From contig NC_089184.1 in the NCBI RefSeq assembly GCF_947507565.1, forward strand, positions 372,001 through 436,000: DNA of 64,000 bases, written 5' to 3'. A program made the position numbers and the translations under genes. Numbering within the stretch: the first letter of the stretch is position 1; each line of letters starts with the position of its first letter. A model generated the notes under the pieces. The model saw nothing but the letters and a program-made list of their open reading frames with translations, was not told the origin of the DNA and did no database searches. This DNA is from Oscarella lobularis (Eukaryota > Porifera > Homoscleromorpha > Homosclerophorida > Oscarellidae). Of this stretch, positions 46,724-57,800 are shown in pieces.

Positions 46724-49044
46724 TCAGAATTCCCCGAATAGGGAATTCGAACTCAGACTTCCGCCTGTTCCTCTCGCCGGTGCCGCCGCAGGTCCGCCGC
46801 CAAAGGAAGACGACGACACATTGCCACTGGCAACGCCAAATTCATTATAATACGCAGCGTGTTGCTGCTGCGGTTGTTCACTAATACGCTGCTGCTGCTG
46901 TGACGGCTGTTGAGACTGTTGCTGACCGTTGAGACTATTCTCCATCATACTATTGGCTTGCGTTGTTAGACTGCCTAAGGCGGACGTGGGAAAACCGCCG
47001 TCGCTGTCGTCGCCTGGCAGCGAACTGGGTCCGCCGCCGCTGCCGCTGCCTAGCAACGAGCTACCGCCAACGAAAGAGGATTGATGTATATCCTGACTGC
47101 CTAATGTAGACCCTAAGGCTGATATAAGCACGTGTGACCCCTTTCTTCAATTATTAGTGTTACCAAATTGACTGAAACCGGTTCCCGCTGACTGAATCTC
47201 TTGCCCGTATGGTCCTGAATGTGAAAAAAAAACAAGCGCGTTCACTGAGAGAAAACCAGACCAAAAAGACCCGTACCAAATTGACTAAAAGACGCTCCAA
47301 CCTGATTACTTCCGCTTCCGCTAAACGGATCAAAACTCGAGCTTAGACCGGATTCGACGACGCTACTTCCGAATCCTGCACTCGTCGATCCAAGCGTCGA
47401 TCCGAGCGCCGACGGCGGACTTCCAAAGACGCCGTCCCGTCCCATCCCAGACGTAGAAAAACTATTCGCCTGCGACGGATAATTCGAACTGACGGAATTA
47501 AACGCGGGGGCGGGGCCTCCGGGTGCCTGCGACGCGTACGCCGAGCCGGTGAAGCCATAAGCGGCCGGCGAAGTGCCAGCGGCGGCGTTCTGGGACTGTT
47601 GTTGTTGGCCTGAACGAAGAGGGGAGAAAAAATGGCTGTTTACGTTGCGGTCAGTCCCAAGTCCTCGAGTGGTACATGCGTGTACAAGTACTTAGCGGGA
47701 TTCTCGGTCAGGATGTTTTTATAGGTGCCCTAGTGCTACAGAGTCGACGTACGTGCGCGCGCGCGCGTGCGTTTCACCTGCGTAATTCATTTGGCTTCCT
47801 GCCTGACTGAAACTCTGACCGAATCCGCCGGAAGAGCCGGTCCCGTATTGCGCAGTCGCAGACGTTGGGAACCCTAAATTGGCTACGTCACAATGACTTT
47901 TTTCCCGCGCGTTCGAGCGCACCGAATCCGGAGTATTGCTGCGCGCGCGGGCTGACTCCGCTTTGCTGGTAATATTCGTGTTCGCCCGGACGCGGTACCG
48001 CCTTTTTCGCTTCCACCTGCGAGACGCCGGGGGAGCGCGCTTTACTATCACGTCCACTACCGGTCGGACGCCTCTCGTACGCACCCGCTTTCCATTGATC
48101 TGGTGAAATTTTTCTCTGACGATTTCGTCGACCGAATCTTCGCTATCCATCGTAACGAAACCAAAACCTAACGCGTTCGCGACGTTCGAGGAAAAACGAG
48201 AAAAGACGCGTCGCTTTTACTGTACCTCTCGGTCGTTTCGTGTCCTTTTCGCTCATGAAAACGACGTCTTTTACGAGGCCGTAGGTAGCGAAATACGTCC
48301 TCACGTCGTCTTCGTCCGTTCCCTTAGCGATTCCGCCGATAAAGAGCTTCTTCGTTCGTCCCGTATAGATGGGAGACGAGGGAGCGACAGGATTATGCAG
48401 AAACGAATCGTACGCATTGGCGCTCGCGCCTAAACCGAGCGGAGGAAGAGGCTAGAGAGGAGAGAAAAAAAAACTCGTCGCCGTCGCCTCTAAAAACTAG
48501 CGCCAACTCACTCGATTGGCCATCCGATTGGCACTCAAACCGCCGCCTTTTCCCTGTAATAACGCCGGTTTCGGATCGATCTGCGCACAGTCAGAAAGCC
48601 GGTCGGTCATTTCGTCAGTAATTTGTATCCGATGTTCAGTTATCTACCTGCTTGTGATCGAGTATGTGTCGATCTTTGTGATCCAGCACGCGAAAGACGG
48701 CGTTCGGATCGTCGAACGTTACGAAGGCGAATCCCCTGTGCGGGTATCGTAAGATAGAGCGTGCACGAGTCGCGTTGCCGTTACCTTGGCCGATTCGTCA
48801 CCCCGTCTCGCATTATCTGCACTTTCGCCACGCCGCCGAAATTCGTGAAGTACTCGTGAAGGCTCTCTGCAAACGCGATCGATTTTCGTCGTTCGAAACG
48901 AACGCGTGCGCGTTCCCCGTCGTTTTGCGTCTCTTACTTTCCGTTGTCGTCCAACTGAGGCCCCCGACGAAAATCTTCCTGCGAACGGAACAAGTGGACG
49001 TGCGCACGCACGCGTTCTCTCGCCACTTACCCTTCTTCTTCCAT
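46724..49044 (-). CDS. Two-RRM RNA-binding protein 2
   Basis: About ten exons. It starts MEEEG (49044). RRM1: KIFVGGLSWTTTE and PRGFAFVTFDDPNAVFRVLD, then IDPKPALLQGKGGG. Linker PLPPLGLGASANAYDSF. RRM2: KKLFIGGIAKGTDEDDVRTY and PRGFGFVTMDSEDSVDEIV, followed by VEVKKAVPRPGEHEYYQQSG. The C-terminal region is rich in Ser, Gly, Gln and Asn (SLNGQQQSQQPSQQQQ; GSGSGGGPSSL) and ends NSLFGEF. Same architecture and start context as its two neighbours, so a product of local duplication; the RRMs have diverged more than the layout. The initial MEEEG|K exon junction matches that of gene 1. Confidence 0.85.
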
Positions 49045-49261
49045 CGTACGCTGCTGGCTGCTGCGGCGACGACGCGACTCGACTCCTCGCCCTTGTACTG
49101 CGAACACACGTGGCTCCCCACACCACGACGCTTGCGCCGACGAACGAGTATAGAACCGAAGCACGTGACTTCCGCGCGCAACCCTCGATAAACAAGTGAA
49201 ACGAATTAGCAAGCAACGAAACACTGTTCTACGATAAAATCATGTGCAATTTTCTCTTCAA

Positions 49262-51761
49262 TCAATACGGATGATATCTCGTTGATCCCCTTCCCTGAGC
49301 TCCCCCCTGAACACCGCTGACTCCGCCCCCGCCGCCGCCTCCACCGCCGGTGGCGGCGGCCTGCTGACTGTACCCTCCTGGCGCGCCACTTGCGCCATAA
49401 TTATGCTGCTGTTGCTGTTGCGGCTGCGAGGTCGACGCTTGAGACTGACCATAGCCGACACCTCCACTTCCTTTGCCACCCGCCGCCGCCGCCGCCGCTG
49501 CCGCCGCCGCCGCCGCCGACGGCCCAAAATTAGACTGATCCTGAGAATAAGATCCCATTTGCTGGCCAGGATTAGCTACGAAAAAATGCCACGGACGCAC
49601 TACTTCCGTTAAATGACTCACCACCATATGGATTATAGGCCTGAGCTCCGTACTGACTCCCGTATTGTCCCGCCGCGTATTGACTATAAGCGGCGGCGGC
49701 GGCGTACTGCGACCCATACATCCCACCGTACGATTGTCCGTAGTTCACTCCCTGCGCGCCGTACGGCTGACCCGTATACGCGGTCGCCTGAATTTGCTGA
49801 GAGGATTGCTGCTGTCCCTGAGGCGGCGGCGGTTGACCTCCCGCCGCTGATCCTTGTTGTACTTGCGCTGGGGGCCCAGATGAGTGGATCGACTGCTGTG
49901 AAGTCGCTGAGTGCTGCGTTGGATAGGCGCTGTAGGCCGTGGCGTTGGACGAACGGGCGCCATAGCTCTGACCAGCTAAATAAAAAAAGTAATTGATAAG
50001 GAAATGTAGAGAGAGGTTTTCTTACCACCGTAATTACTGGCTTGGCCTCCGTATTCATATCCCTGCTGCCCATACCCATAGGCTTGTGCGTATCCACCGC
50101 TTCTACCGCCGCCGCCGCCGCCGCCGCCACCGCCGTATCCGCCACTGCTGCCGTCATAGCCACCACCCCCTAAAAAAATGTGTCCCAATTGGAGGAGTGT
50201 CAGCTACCACGTGAAAAAAGGAAGCTACAGAAGACAGAGGGACACACGCGATTTCTGCCTTATTATGACACCAAAGGGGCATAGTAAGCGCCGAATTGGC
50301 AACACCTAAGGCATTGGGAACGAAGACTAAGCGACTGGTTCTTTTACCTCCATGGGAGTCGAATCGTTTACCGCCTCCTCCTCCTCCTCTCTCGCTTGGT
50401 TTGGGGTCAGCTTTTTTAGCTTCAGTCTACATTAAAAGTCAGAGAAGAAATCAGTTGGGTATCGCGATAAGGCGAATTACATATAACAAGAACCCAATTA
50501 AATATAAATACATTACCTGAGAAAGATATAGGTACAGTACCCTCTACACTAATTAATACACTATAAGACCCACTCAGACATATAGAATCCACTGTACATT
50601 TACACCACTAGAGTAGAACCTCAGTTTATGACCAACTCATCAATTAATCAGGTTGACTTCGAACTGAGGTTCTACTATACTAACGAGATTACACTACCAT
50701 TTTTCCGTTGATGCGATGATGGTGTTCTTTCACTACCTGCTCAACCATATCCTCGGAAGTGAACGTGACAAACCCAAAACCTATGTTAGCAGTACAGTAA
50801 TAGTAGCCAGCCAGCCTGGTCATGGCCAGGCGGAGCGTAGTACACTACTAAAAGAAATTACAGAACCGATTCCCATCACGTGGCAATCTCTTGCTTACGT
50901 ATATAGTACAACGATGAAGTACTGTAGTCTCCCCAATAAGTACTGTAGTACAACTATTTTAATTAAATAGGAAGTGAAAATTGAGACAGTACTCACCCAA
51001 CTAACCCCTCGACTGATACGCTGATCGGCTTACTGCCGTTCCCCCAAAGGGAGCCCCACCCTCAAATTTCTTTCCCGCCCCCCTTTTCTATTGATTTTTC
51101 CTTACCTCGATGCCTTTGTGTGGCGTTATCGTACATGAACGTCACCTCGTCGACGTCCATGTCCTTTTCCACGAAATAAGCCTTCACTTGATCCTCGTTC
51201 GTCTGCGTCGATATGCCGCCGAGAAAGATCTTCTTCGTTCGTCCGTCAAAACGTCGATCGTTCGTCTAGAAACAGCGATAAAATTGCCGTATCCCCAAAG
51301 GGGGCCCCACCCGATTCACCTTCTGAGCGTGAGCCGGAGGCGGCGCGTTTCCCGGCGAAACGGCTGGCTTGGGATCGATCTAATAGAGAATACGGTCTCA
51401 TAGGGGGACTAGGCGGCCTTTTTCACCCACTCGTTTCCCGTCGAGTTCGTGGTCTTTTTTCAAGCAAATTTTGTCGACAACGGATGGATCTTTAAACGTC
51501 ACGAACCCAAAGCCGCGCGGTTCGTTCGTGTATTGATTGTACATCACTTGCGTCGATACGATCTCGCCGAACTGCGAGAAATATCTCTCGAGGTCATCTA
51601 CGAGGAGAAAAGGCTTGGAGCGTTGCGTAATCGAGGTTTTTTCGCTTTACCTTTAGTCGTTTGCCAGCTGAGGCCTCCGATGAATGCTTTTCTGTAACGA
51701 AAATGAGTTCCCGTCGAGGAATAATCGTGTCAAAGGCGGCCTACCCGACATCGAGTGACAT
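49262..51761 (-). CDS. Two-RRM RNA-binding protein 3 with a prion-like C-terminus
   Basis: About nine exons. It starts MSLDVG (51761). RRM1: KAFIGGLSWQTTK, DDLERYFSQFGEIVSTQVMY, EPRGFGFVTFKDPSVVDKIC, then GKRIDPKPAVSPGNAPPP. RRM2: KKIFLGGISTQTNEDQVKAY and FGFVTFTSEDMVEQVVKE, then KMTEAKKADPKPSERGGGGG. The last ~350 residues are Gly/Tyr/Gln/Ser/Ala-rich: a Gly-run [17 protein letters not shown], repeated YGQ/YGS/YAA motifs (GGMYGSQYAAAAAYSQYAAG), a poly-Ala run (12 or more, coded near 49480-49520) and Gln runs. It ends GRGSTRYHPY. Such tails drive condensates in hnRNP A/B and FUS-like proteins. The start codon lies only 82 bp past the stop of the HERC1-like gene upstream. Confidence 0.87.
50609..50679. 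mobile_element. Tiny palindromic element (inverted repeats)
   Basis: TAGAGTAGAACCTCAGTTT at 50609-50627 is matched in inverted orientation by GAACTGAGGTTCTACTATA near 50661-50679 (17 of 19 positions), with a short AT-rich spacer. The AGTAGAACCTC(A/G)GTT end resembles Tigger-type terminal repeats. It sits in an intron of RRM gene 3. Confidence 0.55.
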
Positions 51762-51843
51762 CGTGGAGATGGATACGGGGACGACACGTGTAATCGACGC
51801 ACGCTACGCATCGTCATGCCGGGTAAATGATTTTTATAAATTT

Positions 51844-54800
51844 TTACTCCTCGTCATCGTCCTCTTCGTCGTCTCTATTTCTCGTCGACATGTAGTTGTC
51901 TAAATCAATCGCCCGGCAATTGTATATGGCATAACGCAATCGATCGGCCATTATTTCCTGGGAGCTATACGGTGGAAGACGAAGCTGAAAAAAACACGTT
52001 TGCGCAGTGGGAAGACTATCAATCTAAAAAAATAATTATTTATTTTTAAAATCTCTATTATTGACTGACCTGTCCGACTTTCATTATTTGAAACTTTTGC
52101 TGCATGTCTGTGACTTTCGTTGGAAGTCTCGAGCGCCCGGAAACAAATCGAAGAAAAAGACTCCTTTCCTCGTCGGTAAACGACTCCAACGTTTCCCAGA
52201 GCCACTTTATCAATTTATCGTCACTCCTCACGTCGCGAAACCTTCAAAAACATCGATCAATTCGCCCACCGCGCCGCGCCCTATATAAATAAATCCCTTA
52301 CTTGACAAGCTGCCTAAAAACGCGCACGGGAACGTGAGTAAGCCCACAGACGCTCTCCTCCAATTTCTCGGGCGTGTAAAGAGAAAGAACGGGTACGGGA
52401 ATAATAAGAGCCATGCCACGACGCATCGCAGCAATCTGCACAACGCGTAGAAACTAAGGCACAACGAAACGACTTTTCCTTACCTGCGCATCGACTTCGT
52501 GAAGTCGATAGTTCAGCGCCGACTCAACGTACTTTTCCCTATTGTGAAAATGAAGCGGAATGCTCGATCCGTCCGGTCCGACGGGAACGAATCGACCGTC
52601 GGAGCTCTGCGCTTCGAATTGATTTAGCGGTATCACCTCGTAGAAATTCTCCTCGGAGACGTTATGCGCTTCGACGTCTAAGACGCCGCGAAGGCTCTGC
52701 AAGAAGAAAATGTCCACCTAGGGGGAAAAAATCGCGATTGACTATTGTTTTTTTTTTTTGGCGCGCCGACTTCTTCGATGTCTTCAGCTGAGAGCGGGAT
52801 TCCGGCGAGTTGTTTCCACACGCACGGCGCTAGATGAAGTGCGAGCGGTTTTTTCGTGCGAATGGCAATGCCGAGAAGCATGCCGAGGAATTTGTACAGT
52901 TCGAGATCGTCGGGAAGCGAGCATTGCGGATTAATTAAAAACCTAGAAGACCTACCTCTCTTTCCTCTCTCCAAAAACAAAGGATTTCTTTACCGATCTC
53001 TATTGAATCCTTCGCGATTGACGGCATTTGGCGTGGGTATCAATAGCGATACGATTCCGCTTTGCAGCTCGTCGACCATGTCGACGATCAAGTCGTCGTA
53101 GGCGCCGCCAGCGTCGTCGGCTCGCTCGCCAATCAGTTTGACTTTCCAAGCGCGCGACGACAGTCGCAAGTCCGCGGGATTGAGTCGAAGCACCTGGCGA
53201 GATATCTGCATAAAAACGGGCCTCGGGGATCGACCCCTTTTTGGGAGAAAAAAATCCAAAACAATGATAATTAAATCGACGTGTTCTCGAATACCGTGAA
53301 GGAAGACGCTTGACCGAGATCTGAGGACCGTGACTCTTTCCTTGGACCATTGTCGCGCCGACGGCTCGCAACATGGGAGCCGTGTAAACGTCGGGTAAAA
53401 GAAGATGCCGTACGCGGCCTTGGATGAGACACTGCAAGCCGGGATGGCTCAATCCCGTCTACGAATTCTAGTATTAGAAAGAAAGCAAAGGGATCGGGGC
53501 CCCTTGCCTCTTCCGTTGCAACGTTAAAGAGACGCCACGACTTTCGCATCAAATCGGAGAAGCGGGTGAGCACCCGAAGTCGCGCGCGCACCGCCGGTAG
53601 TTTCAGCTCCTTGAGCGCCGTGTATTGAGGAACGACTTGAGCCGGCATTCCCGACCAAGTGTAGCCAGTTCGCTTTCGACGCGGCGCCGTCCACGCGGCG
53701 CTGTGGCATCGACCGGCGGCGATTTGAACGATTCCTTTACCGTCTAACGTAGCCACTTTCACCGGCGTGTATTGTCTCCCCGTCACGTCGATGCCGAGCT
53801 GAGGATTTCTTCGAATTAGGGCGTTTTTTTTGTATTCGCTCTTTACCTGGCCGTGATTGTTGACTCCCCACGCCCACACTTCGCCGTTTTTGAGCAAGGC
53901 TAACGTGTGCTCGGCGCCGACGGCGATGTCGTCGACGGGACTGTGCTCTAAGCCCAGAAGACGACGCGGCGTTTTCAAACCGTCGCCTTTGCGAAGTCCA
54001 ATCTGCTGACCTAAAACGAAAAACCTGTCAAAAATCAAGCGAAAAACAAGGAAAAACGACTCACTGTGACCGCACGTATACACGGAACCGTCTCGGAGAA
54101 GAACGACGGTAAATTGACTTCCACAGCAAGCCTTCTTGATGCCCATATAAAGTAGAGTTTCCACGACCTGTAGCAAAAACGTGCCTGTCTCTCTTTCTGC
54201 GACGGCTTTGCGTCTGCCTCTCACCTGAGGTTTCTGCACCGCCGTTCCCCCGCCGCCGCCAAGACCCAATTTACCGTAATCATCATCGCCAAACGACCAC
54301 ATCATTTGACCGTCTCTCGAGACGCACACCGTGTGACTCAGTCCACAGGAAACCTAAATAAAATAAGAACGCGTCTTCGCGTGTACCCTGCTAGGCCTAC
54401 CTGGCCTATGCAATGCATATCGAGCGCTTCTACGACTTTCGGCGTATTCTTATGCGTCGTTCCGCCGTGACCGAGTCGACCGTAGTCGCCGTTTCCGAAC
54501 GTGTAAAGAGCGCCGGCGTTTGTGACGACGGCCGAGTGTTTGAAGCCGCACGCCACGTCAATTGCGTCGCGTCCGGCGAGAGCTTCGATTCGTTTTGGAC
54601 GACGCTGTCGATCGCTGTTTCCGTGGCCGAGCTTTCCGTGCTCGCCGTCACCCCAGCTGAACACCTCGCCGGAGTCCGTCAGAGCAAGACAGTGGCTTTC
54701 GGAACCGAGAGAAGCGGCCACTTTAACGATCTTGTAGCCTAGAATCCCCATGAGGGGGCCCCCTCGACAAAAAATGAATTTCTCTTACCTTGAAGTCCGT

Positions 54801-57800
54801 TGATTGGTACCAAAGTGCTCTGCCTATCCATAGTGCCTAACCCAAGACGACCGTGACTGCCGTCCCCTATCGCTTTCACTTCACCAAATTCACTGATAGT
54901 AAACGTAGAATTGAAGCCGCAAACAACCTAAAAAGACAATGCACATACCGTAGAAGAAAAAGAAGACGGTTGAATCACCTGTTCGGCTTGAGAAAACGTA
55001 GCGCAGGCGGTCGGAATGAGTCCAGTTGATCGCATATCGCCCAGTTCGCCGTGATGCCCGCTTCCCCATACGTAAACGTTCATGGCGCCAGCGCGACGCC
55101 AATCCTACCGAAAAAAATTAAAACCGACACGAAATCGATTCAGATTCCTCAATATACGTCGGGTCTTTGAGTTGCCCACAAGATAATCTGAGCATCGACG
55201 TCAAAACTCCACGCCGACGTATCCTCCGCTTTCCCATTCGACTCCGATTCGCCGCAGAGTTGAAGAAACTTCGGTGGAAACGGTAGACGATGCGCGAGAG
55301 CGTGAGCCGCCCGAAGCGCCAAAGCGAACTCGCATAGCCACTGAAACTGCGACGGAACGACGTCGCTCGTCGCCGCGTCGTCAGGCGGATGGTGAGGCGG
55401 ACGCGGAACGCTGCAGAGGACGCGATCGAGTTCCAAGCCGACGGCGAGGGTAGCTAACGTGCGAAGGTATTTGGTGTGTACGAGTAAGTCGCCGGACGAG
55501 ACGCGCGCCTTCGAAGGATGAGGAGAGCTTACCTCTCATTTTTTCCCCCTCGCCTATTATGTCTTACTTTTTCGTAATTGTACTGCTTTTGTAGACCCAG
55601 TGCGAACTGCGATACGAATGTCTCCAAGAACGGTGCCGAGGATAAATTGGCGATGCCGTTCTGCGACAAGTGGTGTCGGCACACTGTTGCCGCTCGGTGA
55701 GCTACCAGCTGAGAAGATAACAACTGTATCAGCGCAATATCCTGAGAGAAAAAAGGAGGCGAATGAGTTTTCTGTGTCGTTACAACGTCGCAGCGTACGT
55801 TCGAGCTCGTATTCCACGCAGCGAAATATCTTCCGGACCACTCGAGACCCATTATAAGTCCGTCAAACTGCGCCGTCGCGATGAGAGTTCCATCCTAGAA
55901 AGAAAGACGTCGATGCGATCGATTTTTACGCGTCGCGCGCCGCACCTGAATCGACCAGGCGCACACGGTTCCGTCGTTCGATCCCGAGCACAGAACGAGA
56001 CCTTTGGAGTCGAAGCAGAGCTGCGAGATAGCGGATGCGTGTCCGATTAAAAGATAAACGAGCATTTCGGCATCGGCGGCTGCCTGCTCCGAATTCGGCT
56101 GCGGAATTTTCCACAGCTTGACCGAACCGTCCTCTTCGCCGCTACGAGAGTCGCCTGTAAGGAAAATTCATAGGTCGAATGCGTTTTTACCTCGCTAGAA
56201 GCATAAACGGATGTCCTCTGACACCGGGAACGGGACACCATTTGCCAATCAATGCTGTTGCGAGTTTTTCGCTGATAAGAGCAAAGTTGCCCAATTCCGA
56301 TTCGTCAGGTAACATTTTCCACAGCTGAAGAGCGGGAGAATAGAGAAATTCTCCTTACTCAATGCTTACTTTGAGGCCGCGAGACGACGACGATGACAAG
56401 AGAGCGTTTCCACTAGGATCCCAGCTTGCAGATACGATAGAATCCTTTTTTAAAAATAAAATAGACGTTTTGAGTCCATCTGAGATCGTTTTCGCTTACA
56501 GAATGCGCGGCAATTTGCGACGAAAGTCGGTAGTCGAGTCGAGTTTCCGACGGCGCGTCGGAACTCGGCTCAAACGCGCAGAGCGTCCCGTCGTCGTATC
56601 CGACCGCGACGACGTTCTTTTTGGAACTAGCGGCAATACAAGTGACGGGTACTAAGAAAAAAAGACGATGACGCTTCTTTTAAAAAAATTACGCCCCCTA
56701 ACCCTTCGATTTTTCGACGTTTTTCAAATCGTGCCTTTCCAAAGCGAGACTATCTCCGACGACGTGCACTTCGACTATCGCCAACGATCCGTCGTAGTGA
56801 CCGACGAGAAGATGCTTGCCGTTTTCCAGCCAAGCAATAGCCGTGACGAGATGAGACTGAAGAGAAAGACTCGGATTGAGCCCTGAGAAGATGTCTATAT
56901 ATAAAAAAGCGACTAAATTAAATATTTTCACCTGATTCCAGAGTCCAGACGTTGACAAAATTCTCCCTTGCGCTGGCCAAAAAGGAGCAGTCGCGCTAGA
57001 CAAAGGAATTCGTCTCTGAAAACGCGATTTCTTTATGGCTTACGTTGAAAACGACGGGCGTCGCGAAGTTGAACAAGTCTTCCTCTTCTTCCGTTTCGAA
57101 CGCGAAGCGTCGTTCGCCCGGCGGATGAGCCCACGGGAGAGGAATGGGTTTCTGATCGAGATCCGCAAGCAAATCCCACACGAGAACACTTCCGTCAGCG
57201 AAACTGCGAAAACCGTAGGACGTAGGGGGGGAAAAAGTCACACGCGTGCGCGCGCTTTTTTTACCTTGCTGCAAGTCGTATCGAACTGCAAGTACATTGA
57301 CAAATCTAAAAAAGAGTGAGACGACGGTTCTAATAGTCATAATCGAATTATTTACCGGTGACTGTTTCCCTTTGAGTATTTTCACCGAGCCCTTGCTGAA
57401 TTCACCTAAAATATAACTCATATAACTAATAAGTCCAGAAATTTGAAGTCTAGCACTTGCCTTGAGACGTCGGTATCGCCGCCTGTATATCCCCCGAAGT
57501 AGCGTTTTTCTTCAGAACCATTTTCGACAACTCCACGGCGGCCCACTGTCGTTTCTCTTCGCCCAGTCGCGGCGACAGAACGCACGCGGCAAGAGCATTA
57601 GCAATGGAAGTGCGAACGCTTTCTCCCTTATTAGACGACGGAGCTGGAGTAAGAGCATTCGTCGATTCAGCAACGACGACGGAAGTAGTCTGCGTTGCCG
57701 TCGGCGGAGCGAAGTTGTCGCCGCCGCCGCGTTCAATCACGATAGCAACGAGCATCTTCGTGACATCGATATTAGGACGAAGCAATACGGCGTGATCGGA

